DNA of 64,000 nt, from positions 1,240,001-1,304,000 of the forward strand of contig CAVWCQ010000008.1 in assembly GCA_963753545.1 (NCBI GenBank). The letters are read 5' to 3'. The position numbers were made by a program, and so were the translations under genes. The notes under the pieces were generated by a model. That model ran no database searches and had not been told where the DNA came from. It saw only the letters and a list, made by a program, of their open reading frames with translations. Source of the stretch: CAVWCQ01 sp963753545 (lineage in GTDB: Bacteria > Chloroflexota > Anaerolineae > Aggregatilineales > Aggregatilineaceae). The first letter of the stretch is position 1. The number at the start of each line of letters is the position of its first letter. This document shows positions 44,234 to 54,611 of this stretch, piece by piece.

Positions 44234-45965
44234 ATGAGCAGCGATCCCACCCGCCTCAGTTCGCGCAGCATGGCCCGCAATACGATCATCCTGATGGTGG
44301 CCTTTGCCGCTGCCAAGCTGATCAGCCTTGCCCAGACGTTTATTATCGCCAGTGTCTTTGGCGTGGGTGACGAGTGGGACGCCTTTGTGACGGCGAATCT
44401 GCTTCCCGAACAGATCGTCCGGCTGATCGGCGGAGGCGCGCTGAGTTACGCCTTTATCCCGATCTTCAGCAGCTTTCTTGGCGCGGCACGATCAGGAAGG
44501 GGCCTGGAAACTGGCGAGCAGTGTGATCAACACCGTGCTGCTGGTGACGCTCATCCTCAGTCTGTTTGGTTTTGCGGCGGCTCCCTGGCTGGTGCGGCAT
44601 GTGGTCGCCCCCGGCTTCGACTCCGATCAGGTCGCGGAAACCGCCAAACTGATGCGTATTCTGCTGATCAGCACCATCATTTTCAGCGTCAGCGGCATGT
44701 TCCAGGGTATTCTGCACAGCCACAACCGTTTTCTGCTGCCCGCCATTGCCCCCATCCTCTTTGACGTGGGCATTCTGTTCGGCGTGATTGTCTTGATCGG
44801 GCCGCTGGGCGTCTACGGGATCGCCTGGGGCGCGGTGCTCGGCTCCCTGATGCATTTCGGCATCCAGATTCCGGGCCTGATCCGCACCAAAGCGCGCTGG
44901 ATGCCGCGCCTGGGCTGGCACGATGCCTCGCTGCGGCGGGTGATTGTATTGATGATCCCCCGCGTGTTGGGGCTGGGCGTGGTCGCCTTTAACACCGTTG
45001 TCTTTAACAACGTCGCCTCGCGGCTGGGCAGCGGAGCCGTGAGCGCGTTCTCGTGGGGTTACCGCCTGATGGATATCCCGGAGGCGCTCATCGGCAGCGC
45101 GATGGGCTTTGTCGTCTTTCCGACTCTGGCGGCGCTCAGCGAACTGGGCGAACACGACAGCAAACGGAAAGCCATGTCCGGCGCGGTGCGCTTTATCCTG
45201 ATCGCGACGATTCCCTCTGCGGTCGGGCTGATCCTGCTGGGCAAGCCCATGATCAGCCTGTTGGAGCGCGGCGCATTTGACGCGCGAGACGCCGCCCTGG
45301 TTTACAGCACCTTACAGTTTTTCGCCTTCGGTCTGATTTTCCAGAGCATTCACGAAGTGGTCGCGCGCAGTTTTTACGCCGACAAAGACACGTTTACACC
45401 GCTGTGGGTCGCCGCTATTGCCGCCGTCGCCAATGTGCTGATCGTCGGTGGGTTCTACCTGTCCTATGTCTATAAGGTCGATGACACGATCAAAGCGGCC
45501 TTTGTCACCTGGGGCAACCAGTACACCGCTGGCGACTATAGCGCCGGGCTGATCACGCTGACACATGCCGCTGACCGGGTGAATGACGCGATGGCGAGTG
45601 TTTCCGGCGTGGGCGGGCTGGCGATTGGTTATTCGTGCGTGTTCCTGATCGAACTATCGCTGCTGCTGGTCATTCTGCACCGCCGCTGGGACGGTATCGA
45701 CGGGCGCTCTCTGCGGAATACGGCGCTGCGGACGGTTGGCGCGTCCGCGATCATGGCGGCGGCGGTTCTGGCGCTGGATGCGGTCCTCGGCGCGGCGGGC
45801 CTGCACAACGCCGGGACAATTCTCACGGCGCTGCGCGTGCTGCTGCTGGCGGGTGTCGGCGCGGTGACATTTGTGATCGCGGCGGTGCTGCTCGGCGTGC
45901 AGGAGATTCGCACCCTGCCGCGCATGGTGCTCCGCCGGGGCGATATTGCGTCGTTGGGTGACTAA
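44234..45965 (+). pseudogene. murJ: MurJ/MviN-type lipid flippase, one frameshift
   Basis: About 576 codons when corrected. The first frame MARNTIILMVAFAAAKLISL to GGALSYAFIPIFSSF ends near 44477 and continues in the next frame as LARHDQEGAWKLASSVIN. One T fewer in the ttt run restores it. The MVIN signature (GGGALSYAFIPIF), a 14-helix layout and charged loop residues identify the MOP superfamily lipid II flippase group. It is probably an intact essential-type gene with a base error. Confidence 0.85.
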
Positions 45966-46036
45966 AAAACAGAGAATAGCAGCAAGAGACGCAGTAGGCT
46001 CTCTTGCTGCTATGGGTTAAAAGATGCAAGCTTGGA

Positions 46037-47404
46037 TCAAGGAATTCCCCATAGGGTGAGGACATCTTCATCCCCCTTCTGATAACTGGCAGCCAGAATA
46101 GTTCCATCGGGGCTGAACCCTAGTTGCCTAAGTATCTGCATGCCTTCTATCGAAAGAGAGGTCACTTTATTGCCAGATACTGACTCGTAAATAGAAATCG
46201 TATTCTGTTCGTCAAGGCCGGATGCAGCAAACAGTTGTGAGTCTGGTGAGAATGCAACTGGAATTACCCCCATCCCGGCATGCTCCAAGACGGTTTGTCC
46301 CGTTTCGATATCCGTGATAAATGCTCCTTCGCCATAATAGGTTATGGTATCCGGGAACTTGAATATATCAACTGACGAGTTTGAGTAGAGCATTTCTCCA
46401 TTAGGACTGAGGAATTTAGCAATTCCTTTAGATTCCAAAACAGTTTCTTCCTGGGTTTCGATATCAATAATATGGATGGCGCTGCTAGCCCAATCTGGCG
46501 AGTCCTCAAGCCAACCCAGGGTGCTATAGACAAGCTGACTCCCATCAGGGCTAAAAAGAACAGGACCCACCACTGCTTGATCCGACGCGACGTAAAACGT
46601 CTTTTGATCACTTGCGAGGTTGATCACCTGGATTGTTCCAAGCGGAAACCTGACCGTCTCATCTCCCTCCATTTCGATTGTATTATCGCCATAAGCGAGC
46701 AGTGATCCATCAGGGCTGATCGCTGCGCTGTTCACATACATCGTGTCGTTTTGAAGAATTTGGTGCCCAGTCACGGCATCCACGACAAAAAGCGTGTTAC
46801 AGCTCCAGGGACCGCACGTTTGTGGACTTAAGGCAATAAATGCCCCATTAGAAGTGAATAAAATCTCGGTAAACGGCACATTCGGTGTAGAAATGTCCGA
46901 AATTTCTCCTGTTTCCAAGGAGAGCAGTTTTAGTTTTCTGTCGAAATTGTTGAGTATCGCCAGCATGGTGCTATCAGGACTAAAGCTATAGGTGTAAGAA
47001 ACACCCCCTCCGCCCATGGTGCTGGCTATCTCAGCTAAACTAGACGTTTCGCTGCCCGTGCTCAGATCGAAAAGCGTGTTAATGTCATTGTTTGTAATGA
47101 CTAAAAAACGACCATTTGGGCTAAAAATCCATGAAAGCGCAACGTCGGTCTGGACAACAGGCTCAGTTAATAAAAGGTCTTGCTGTAAATCAAAGACTCG
47201 AAAATTTTTCCAGCCCACAGCTAACCACTGGTTGTCAGGGCTGAACTGATAGCCTCGTCCGCCACTCAAAGAAGTTAGTTCTGCCAATTGATTCACATTT
47301 TCTGGTGTAATTGGCTTTCTATTCGAAGTATTTTGGGCGAGAATCGAACTGCTCGTGAGGGAAAGAATGATGCAGGTTGCTATGAGCAGAAACAGCTTGG
47401 ACAT
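46037..47404 (-). CDS. Secreted PD40/WD40-like propeller protein
   Basis: 455 residues. Signal peptide (LFLLIATCIILSLTSSSILA), then about seven to eight blades with FSPDNQWLAVGW, FSPNGRFLVI, FSPDSTMLAI, ISPDGSLLAYG and FSPDGSQLVYS. AAGGAGATACC before the ATG. No C-terminal anchor. It precedes the large sensor kinase (same strand, 86 bases upstream of its promoter side) without overlap. Role unknown. Confidence 0.8.
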   Translation of the reverse strand: MSKLFLLIATCIILSLTSSSILAQNTSNRKPITPENVNQLAELTSLSGGRGYQFSPDNQWLAVGWKNFRVFDLQQDLLLTEPVVQTDVALSWIFSPNGRFLVITNNDINTLFDLSTGSETSSLAEIASTMGGGGVSYTYSFSPDSTMLAILNNFDRKLKLLSLETGEISDISTPNVPFTEILFTSNGAFIALSPQTCGPWSCNTLFVVDAVTGHQILQNDTMYVNSAAISPDGSLLAYGDNTIEMEGDETVRFPLGTIQVINLASDQKTFYVASDQAVVGPVLFSPDGSQLVYSTLGWLEDSPDWASSAIHIIDIETQEETVLESKGIAKFLSPNGEMLYSNSSVDIFKFPDTITYYGEGAFITDIETGQTVLEHAGMGVIPVAFSPDSQLFAASGLDEQNTISIYESVSGNKVTSLSIEGMQILRQLGFSPDGTILAASYQKGDEDVLTLWGIP

Positions 47405-47490
47405 GGTATCTCCTTCGCAGAAAATAAGGACTTATCGTTACTTCCGCAGACGGCTATATTTTATGGTACATTTCTCAGCCAGAAGCGGCT

Positions 47491-50400
47491 TCACTTTTCC
47501 GTGCGTTCCATTGGTATTGTTTCGGCGGGCGGAAGCCATACCCGGAAGATTGTTCCGTGCCCCGCTACACCGTCGCTCTCAACTTCGATCAGGCCGCTGT
47601 GCCGCTCCACAAGTTCCTTCGCAATCGACAGCCCCAGCCCCGTGCCCGGCACGCCGGAGATACGCCCCATTTTGCCCCTGAAAAAACGGGTAAACAGGTG
47701 CGGCTGTTCGTCCAGCGGAACACCAACACCCGTATCGGACACACTGAATCCGGCCCACGGCTGGTTCCCATCGTGGCGTAGGACTGTTTGGACGCGGATC
47801 TCCCCGCCTGCCGGAGTATAGTTGATCGCGTTGGTCAGCATAATGCTCATGACCTGGCCTAACAACCCGGCATCGGCCATCACGTCGGGCAGGTCCGCTT
47901 GGCCCAGAAAGGTCAGAAACAGCTTTTTATCGCTGGCCAGGAGCGCCCGGTCGGCAACGTACTGCCCGACCAGGGCATTGAGATTTTCCCGGCGCAAAAT
48001 AACTTCGATCCGGTTCTGATCCAGGCGGGAGAGTTGGAGCAGGTTCTCAATGGTCTCTGCAAGCCGATCGACTTCTCGATCAATCACGCCGAGATGCCTG
48101 TTTAGCTGATCGGGATGCCTGTGCAGGAGGACCGCGCGCAGCTTGATACTGGTGATGGGCGTGCGCAGTTCGTGGGATACGTTCGAGACAAACTCATCTT
48201 TCCTGCGGCCTAATAGATGGAGCTGCTCGTTGGCGGCCTTCAGTTCGGTCGTGCGCTGCTCAACCAGTTCTTCAAGATGATTTCGGTACCGCTCAAGTTC
48301 CTCCTCAGCCCGTTTGCGCTCGGTAATATCGGCTATGATGTTGATCCGGCATTGTTTCCCACCGACTTCCACGCGCGCGATGGAGAGCAGAGCTGTGTAG
48401 AGTTCACCCGACCTGCGATAAAAACTCACCTCCTGGTTGTGCACGGTTCCCTGTTCGTCCAGGTGTTGGATGAGCTTTCGATGCTCATCGAGCGACGCCC
48501 AGGTCATAAATTCGGCAGTGGAATGCCCAATGACTTCATCGGGGCGGTAGCCAGTGATTCGCTCGTGGGCGTCGTTCACGGCAAGAAAACAATTATCGTC
48601 TTCTGCAATGAGTGCGATCATTTCAGGGCTGAGGCGGAAAATCCCTTCATACAGTTGCTGAGTTTCACGCAGGGTCTCTTCGGCCTGTTTGCGCTCGGTG
48701 ATGTCCTGCACAATGCCTGTGAGCAGCGTCGGGTTCCCTGCTTCATCCAGAATGAGTTCACCTGCTTCGGCCCATACGGTGCGGATCGTTTGATCGGGCT
48801 GGATGACTCGGTATTCGATGGGGGTCGGATTTTTTTCGTTGATGACGCGGAGATTGGCGTCCAGTACTTTGTCGCGATCATCCGGGTAAATCGCCTGCGC
48901 GATCACACTATCGAGGTCGCCCGAAAAGCCCTCTTTCTGAATGCCAAAAATCGGGTACATCTCATCGGACCACTCAAGTTGATTGGTCTTGATATTCCAT
49001 ACCCAGCTTCCAACATGAGAAACACGTTGGGCTTGTTTGAGCGCTGCTTCAGAACGGCGAAGGTACTCCTCAACCTGTTTGCGTTCGGTGATGTCCTGCA
49101 TGGTGCCAGTCACTCGGCTGACCTCCCCGGCTTCGTTTAGCACCAGTTGCGCGCGCTCCTGCACATAGCGCACCTCGCCATCCGGCAGCACAATGCGATG
49201 CTCGATACAGGCAGACTGTTTTGCCTCCAGCATCTCTCTGCGCTGTCGTAAAAAGCTTTCACGGTCATCGGGATGGATGGCCGCCTCAAGCGCGTCGTTG
49301 GAGGGGTGAAATGTGCCTGGGTCCTTGCCAAAAATCCGGTATACCTCGTCCGACCAGGATACGCTGTGATGGTCCAGATTCCATTCCCAATTGCCAATTT
49401 GCGCCAACTGCTGCGCTTCTTTCAGGCGGGCCTCGCTCTCTTGCAGGGCCGCTCCTGTACGCTGCTTAGCGATAGCCACGGCGATATTGTCGGCAATGCG
49501 CTCAAAGCGGGCGATACTCTCCGCCGTGAATCGATCCCGGCGTTTGTCATTCAACTGCACAAGCCCAAATGTCTCTGTGCCGCTGCGTAATGGAATGAGC
49601 GCTACCAACTCGTATCCCTCGCCGTTGCAGCGATTGCGTGTGCGCGCCTGCCGGTCAGCCTCTGTTGTGGTTCTTAGGAGATCAGAAGTCGAGTTTGACC
49701 AGAAGCTGCCATGTGGCGTAAAGAAAGCTTTTTCCGGGTTGAACCGCCCGCGCAAGATGATGCCACACATACATTCCAGTACCGGATCGCCTTTCGAGTC
49801 ACGCAGGACCTCACCCTGTGCATTATGGGCGCATAAATATCGTTCCAGTTCGACAAATTCAGCCGGGAATCCGCGTGTCTCAAAGTAGGGGAAATCATCT
49901 CCCTCCTGGAACCGGATACCCACCGCTTCGCAGCCTGACCAGTCCTTGAAGAAATCCAGAAGCGTCCTCAGCATCGTCCGGTTGTCGGGGCTGTTGTTGA
50001 TCAGATTGAGCATCTCAATCGTTGCCTGACGCTCCTCTTCCATCTGCTTGCGCTCGGTGATGACATCGAACAGCGCGACAAAGTGTTCTTTTTCCGGGCA
50101 GTATACGGAAACCGAAAACCACATTTTCAGGCCATCGACATACATTTCAAACTGTTCTGCCTGGCCGGTCAGCGCGACTCTGCCATAAATCTCGAATAGT
50201 TTGGGGTCCGACTTTTGGATATCAGGAATAACCGCAGATACTCTTTTCCCAATCGCATTGTGCAGACCTGTCAGGCTTTCAAATGCTGGGTTGACATCCA
50301 GGTAGGTAAAATCGACCGGGCGTCCCTGCTCGAAATGCATCTTGCAATAGGCAAATCCGTTCAGCATATTTTCAAACAGCGAATGGTAGTGAGTCTCACT

Positions 50401-51261
50401 GGCGCGCGCCGCTCGTTCGGCGGCTTTTCTATCGGCGTAGCTGGCAGCCAACAGCAGCCCAGTCGCGGAGATACTCGCCAGATACATCTGCGTGAGCAGC
50501 AACCGATCAGCCGCGTGCCTGCCCCCCCAGACCAGCGGGCCGGATATCACCGCATCGCTGCTAAAGGCAATAACCAACAGGATGGCGAGTGCCAGCACCA
50601 CACCTCGCTGGCGAAACCGGAATGCGGCATAGGCAATCAGGGGAAACAGCAGATAAGGTTGCGGTCCGAAGGTCGTTTCGGGTTTCGGCTTTTGGAACGA
50701 CAGCCACGACGCCAGACCCCATACCACCAGGAAGCAGGCAAATTCGGGCACTCGTTTCCACTGCACAGCACGTGAGAGCGGGAGCCATGTCACGATCAGC
50801 GGCGTGATGATCAAAACGCTGAGCGCGCTCGGAATCCACCATGTCGTCCACAGAGTCCAGAACGATGAACCCTCGGAAAGCGCGACAAGCCCCGCACCCA
50901 CGAACGTTGTACCGCCATTGACGATGACAGCAGCGCCGATCAAGAGGATGACTTCTCTCACCCGTACAAATTGGACGCCTTGCCCTATCAACCATGCACA
51001 CGCCCATGCTTCCGCCACTGTGCTGATCATGAATGCGGTGCTCTCAACGAAAGGCTGCCCTGCGGCGAGCCTCGCGGCACTGCCCGTCAAAAAAAGCGCT
51101 GCCAGGATGGAAAGGCGGCGAGGATTGAGCAGCATGAGGGCTAGTGCAAGACCAGCCGCCCAGACGAGTGTAATCTGAGTACGGGAAATAACCTGTAAGG
51201 CCGCAAAACAAGCCACGAGAAGGATGGTGATTGGCCTGAGGGATTGGTTCTCTTCAGCCAT
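47491..51261 (-). CDS. MASE1/multi-PAS/GAF sensor histidine kinase
   Basis: 1256 residues. MASE1 membrane domain (about 1-280, eight helices), PAS (about 290-400), GAF-like (about 425-615), three more PAS/PAC units (about 625-745, 755-870, 880-1000), a coiled linker, HisKA with VSNVSHELRTPITS, and HATPase_c (LTNAINYTPAGG, VSDTGVGV, GTGLGLSIAKE). There is no receiver domain, so it is not a hybrid kinase. It must use a distant response regulator. It is the largest gene in the window. Confidence 0.9.
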   Translation of the reverse strand: MAEENQSLRPITILLVACFAALQVISRTQITLVWAAGLALALMLLNPRRLSILAALFLTGSAARLAAGQPFVESTAFMISTVAEAWACAWLIGQGVQFVRVREVILLIGAAVIVNGGTTFVGAGLVALSEGSSFWTLWTTWWIPSALSVLIITPLIVTWLPLSRAVQWKRVPEFACFLVVWGLASWLSFQKPKPETTFGPQPYLLFPLIAYAAFRFRQRGVVLALAILLVIAFSSDAVISGPLVWGGRHAADRLLLTQMYLASISATGLLLAASYADRKAAERAARASETHYHSLFENMLNGFAYCKMHFEQGRPVDFTYLDVNPAFESLTGLHNAIGKRVSAVIPDIQKSDPKLFEIYGRVALTGQAEQFEMYVDGLKMWFSVSVYCPEKEHFVALFDVITERKQMEEERQATIEMLNLINNSPDNRTMLRTLLDFFKDWSGCEAVGIRFQEGDDFPYFETRGFPAEFVELERYLCAHNAQGEVLRDSKGDPVLECMCGIILRGRFNPEKAFFTPHGSFWSNSTSDLLRTTTEADRQARTRNRCNGEGYELVALIPLRSGTETFGLVQLNDKRRDRFTAESIARFERIADNIAVAIAKQRTGAALQESEARLKEAQQLAQIGNWEWNLDHHSVSWSDEVYRIFGKDPGTFHPSNDALEAAIHPDDRESFLRQRREMLEAKQSACIEHRIVLPDGEVRYVQERAQLVLNEAGEVSRVTGTMQDITERKQVEEYLRRSEAALKQAQRVSHVGSWVWNIKTNQLEWSDEMYPIFGIQKEGFSGDLDSVIAQAIYPDDRDKVLDANLRVINEKNPTPIEYRVIQPDQTIRTVWAEAGELILDEAGNPTLLTGIVQDITERKQAEETLRETQQLYEGIFRLSPEMIALIAEDDNCFLAVNDAHERITGYRPDEVIGHSTAEFMTWASLDEHRKLIQHLDEQGTVHNQEVSFYRRSGELYTALLSIARVEVGGKQCRINIIADITERKRAEEELERYRNHLEELVEQRTTELKAANEQLHLLGRRKDEFVSNVSHELRTPITSIKLRAVLLHRHPDQLNRHLGVIDREVDRLAETIENLLQLSRLDQNRIEVILRRENLNALVGQYVADRALLASDKKLFLTFLGQADLPDVMADAGLLGQVMSIMLTNAINYTPAGGEIRVQTVLRHDGNQPWAGFSVSDTGVGVPLDEQPHLFTRFFRGKMGRISGVPGTGLGLSIAKELVERHSGLIEVESDGVAGHGTIFRVWLPPAETIPMERTEK

Positions 51262-51419
51262 GCGTTATTGTCTCCGGGGTGGTCGATGTTTCGCGATGTG
51301 GGATGGCTTTCACCAGTATAAGCCTCTTTTGTTTGTAGTAAAACACTATCGCCCGCGTCATAATAGGCTTACAATCAGCGGTTAGCACTGCATCGTAGAA
51401 GAATAGAGTTGTTGTTGGT

Positions 51420-52068
51420 ATGGCTATCGAAATCCTCAAACTGACCCTTGGACCACTGCAAGCAAACTGTTACATCATTGGCGACACAGACAGCCAGGAC
51501 GCTGTAGTGATCGATCCGAGTGACCATGCCGGGTTGATCGAAGACACTGCGCAGAAACGCGGCTGGACGATCCGTGAGATTCTTGCCACGCACGGCCATT
51601 TTGATCACATCATGGCCAGTGGCAGCCTGAAGGCGAAGACCAACGCCACCTTCCGCTGCCACGAACTGGATATCTCACTGGTGCGCAATATGTCGCTGCA
51701 TACGCGCCACTGGTTGAGCATCGACGTGCCGCCCGCCGCTCGCCCGGATCTGTACGTGGTGGACGGGGAGCAGATTACCGTGGGCAGCATCATGCTGCAA
51801 GTCGTGTGTACGCCCGGCCATTCGCCCGGCAGCGTGAGTTATGTGCTGCGCAGCGAAAAGACGGTGTTCAGCGGCGACACCCTGTTTTGCGGCGGCGTGG
51901 GCCGCTCCGATCTGCCCGGCGGTGACCTTCATGCCTTGCAGGAGTCGAATCATGTCCAGGCTGCTCCCGCTGGGTGATGAATTTATTGTCGCCCCAGGGC
52001 ACATGCAGACGACGACGATTGGCTACGAACGGCTGCACAATTCCTTTTTGATCGAACGGTCGACTTGA
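51420..52068 (+). pseudogene. Metallo-beta-lactamase-fold hydrolase (glyoxalase II-like), one frameshift
   Basis: Metal motif THGHFDHI and later CTPGHSPGSVSYV, FSGDTLF and the C-terminal VAPGHMQTTTIGYE histidine are present. The frame breaks near 51943: LPGGDLHALQES continues as IMSRLLPLGDEFIV in the next frame; an extra A in tcgaatc explains it. The corrected protein has about 215 residues and all metal ligands. Likely a hydroxyacylglutathione-hydrolase-type thioester hydrolase. Confidence 0.85.
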
Positions 52069-52091
52069 TTGGTGACGGCGGCGGCGGAACG

Positions 52092-52592
52092 ATGGCTTCC
52101 CGGCTGCGCAGCATTCTCGAACAGCTTCCGATGGCGGCTTTGCCGCCACGTCTGTTAAATGTGGGTTGTGGGGAATGGGAAGAGGCCGCCACACTGCGGC
52201 AGATGCTGCCCGGCTGGACGTTTTACGGAATCGATCTCGACTCCGCCGCGCTGCGCCGCGCTCTCCAAAGCGATCCCCGGCTGCGGCTCGTACAGGGCGA
52301 TGCGATTCACATCCCCGGCCTGCTGCGTGCCTCATTTGGTCTGATTTTGGTGCGGCATCCCGATCTGTTCCGGCGAACCGCCTGGCGGCGCATCCTCCCC
52401 GCGCTGCCACACCAGTTGGCCCCCGGCGGTTACCTGCTGATCACCCTCTATGCGCCCGAAGAAGCGGAGCATATCCGCGCTGTGCCCCTGCCGCCTCTGA
52501 CCCCGTTGGATGGGCGAGCGCTGGCGGCCCCCGATCTGGCAGGCCATGATCGTTTTCCACTGCTGTACGGCGCTGCTATATTCAAAGCATAG
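52092..52592 (+). CDS. Small class I methyltransferase
   Basis: 166 residues from the ATG at 52092; a TTG at 52065 overlapping the upstream stop is an alternative. SAM loop LLNVGCGEWEEAA, acidic YGIDLDSAAL, LVQGDAIHIP and LAPGGYLLITLY. Coupled to the metallo-hydrolase. The residue pattern is minimal, so the substrate is unclear. Confidence 0.72.
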   Translation: MASRLRSILEQLPMAALPPRLLNVGCGEWEEAATLRQMLPGWTFYGIDLDSAALRRALQSDPRLRLVQGDAIHIPGLLRASFGLILVRHPDLFRRTAWRRILPALPHQLAPGGYLLITLYAPEEAEHIRAVPLPPLTPLDGRALAAPDLAGHDRFPLLYGAAIFKA

Positions 52593-52621
52593 AAAAGTCG
52601 GACGAGATAAGGAATTTAACA

Positions 52622-53982
52622 ATGACTCCCCGAAAATTAATTTCTGTGATTCCGATCATCACCTTACTTACCCTGTTTGTGATGCCCGGACCGCTGCATG
52701 CCCAGGACGGCCCGGATCCCCATGTTGTGATCGTGACGGAAGACGACAACGGGCAAACGATTAACTTGGAGCAGGGAAATATTCTGCGCCTCGAACTGAG
52801 CGCCAATCCGACAACAGGTTACGACTGGATGCCCGACCCGGCAAACTGGGCCTCGACCATTGCCTCGACGGTGGCGGTGATTGGCGTGCTGCCCGGTTCC
52901 CCGGCAGAGGCGGCGGGACTGGTTCCCGGCGATTTCATCCGCACAATCAATGGCGATCCGGAGGTCAGCGGCGCGACCTTCAACGATCAACTGGAAACGC
53001 TGGCCGGCACCGATGTGACGTTGGGTATCCTGCATAACTTTACGCCGCAGGACGTGACGCTGACTGCCGATCAGTTCCCTGCCGGAGATACGGCTTTTAT
53101 CTACGTCGCCGAAGTTGCTCCTGGTACCCCAGCCGAGCAAGCTGGCTTTTTGCCCGAAGATGTCATCCAGGCGGTGGACGGTACGCCCATCACCAGCACG
53201 AAGCAGTTGGTAGACATGGTGCAGTTGCATGCCGATCAGGCGATGACCGTGACGGTAGGCCGCCCTCTTACCCCATTCGATATCATTGTAACGCCTACCG
53301 CGGACGATACGGGAACGGTCCGGCTGGGTCTTGCCGTTCAGGAACTGACGCCCTCGATTATTGGCGCGACGGTGGGCGATTTTGACATCAAGCAGGAAGT
53401 GGGGCTGGTCGATGAAAGCAGCGGCTCCGCTGCCCAGACGTTGATCCTCAAGCTGCTCGATCTGGAGCCAGAATTTACGCCCGATACTCCTGATGCGGCT
53501 GGATCGGGCGGCACGGACGTGATCCGGTTTTTGGCAGTAGCGCCGGGCGAAACCACACTGCGGTTGAACTATGCTGCAACGTATGAAAATAACCCGGAAC
53601 CCTCCGATACCTTCGAAATCCATGTCGTGATCACTGGGAATGGTGGCGGGGGAGACAGCGAAGCAGCGCAGACCTTGACCGGCAGCGACAACGGCAAGGC
53701 GATCACCCTGAGCGCGGGCGATACCCTGCGGCTCGAACTCGAAGCCAATGCGACAACAGGCTACAGTTGGGTGCTCGATGAAGCGCTCGACCAATCGGTG
53801 TTAGAGCAGGTGGGCGAGGCGGATTATGTCTCGGACCCGATCCCGCGCCAGGATCGGGCGGCACATCGATCTGGACGTTCCGCGCCGCCGGGGCAGGCAC
53901 GACCACGCTGACTCTTTATTACGTCCCGCCCGGTGACACAACTCCCTATCAGACATTTCAAATTACCGTAAAGGTGAAATAA
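52622..53982 (+). pseudogene. Secreted chagasin-type inhibitor with two inserted PDZ-like modules, one frameshift
   Basis: Signal peptide to about residue 28. The chagasin/ICP N-half carries the inhibitor loop NPTTGYDW (62-69). Two PDZ-like modules follow (about 80-140 and 160-225: PGSPAEAAGLVPGDFIRTIN and PGTPAEQAGFLPEDVIQAVD). Then comes what looks like the C-half of the same chagasin fold (GSGGTDVIRFLAVAPGETTL, about 294-335), and a second complete chagasin domain with NATTGYSW. A frameshift near 53840 (one C short in a CCC run) hides its last strands GGTSIWTF to FQITVKVK. Probably binds and blocks cysteine proteases outside the cell. Confidence 0.75.
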
Positions 53983-53984
53983 GC

Positions 53985-54611
53985 ATGCCTGCCAATTCCC
54001 GCCGCTTCCGGTTTATGTGGAACTATCTGCGCGGGTATACCCCCTGGGAATCAGGGATTGTGCCGCCGGAGATCATCGCCTGGATCGAATCCGCCGAGTC
54101 GGAGGGGATCGGGCCGGGCCGTGCGCTCGATCTCGGCTGCGGCACCGGAACCACGTCGCTCTATCTGGCGGCGCGCGGCTGGGAAGTGGCAGGGGTTGAT
54201 TTTGCCAATAACGCGATCTGGCAGGCGCGCAAACGTGCCCGCGAACAGCAGCTTGATCACCGCGCTCATTTTTATACGGGCAACGTCACGCGCCTGGAAT
54301 TTTTGCCCGGCGATCCACCGTTCGATCTCGTGATCGATATCGGCTGTTTGCACAGTCTGACCGAGGGCGAGCGGTCCACCTACGCGGAAAATCTGGCCCG
54401 GCTGACTCGTCCTGGCGCGGCGTTTTTGCTCTATTCCTTCATGCCGCGCGCGGATGGTCGGGGGATTGACGCGACAGGATTGGAAGATCTGTTCCACCCG
54501 GCATTTGATCTGGTTGATATGACGCTGGGCCAGGACAGCGCCAATCCCAAACCAAGCGGTTGGTATACGCTGCGCCGCACGGCTTTAAGCCGCCCGGATC
54601 GGTCCTCATGA
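53985..54611 (+). CDS. Class I methyltransferase
   Basis: 208 residues. ALDLGCGTGTTSLYLAARGW, VAGVDFANNAI, FDLVIDIGCLHSL and LTRPGAAFLLYSF. Starts three bases after the upstream stop; its own TGA overlaps the next ATG (ATGA), so three genes from 52622 form an operon. The group resembles small thiopurine/tellurite-type methyltransferases. Confidence 0.8.
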   Translation: MPANSRRFRFMWNYLRGYTPWESGIVPPEIIAWIESAESEGIGPGRALDLGCGTGTTSLYLAARGWEVAGVDFANNAIWQARKRAREQQLDHRAHFYTGNVTRLEFLPGDPPFDLVIDIGCLHSLTEGERSTYAENLARLTRPGAAFLLYSFMPRADGRGIDATGLEDLFHPAFDLVDMTLGQDSANPKPSGWYTLRRTALSRPDRSS

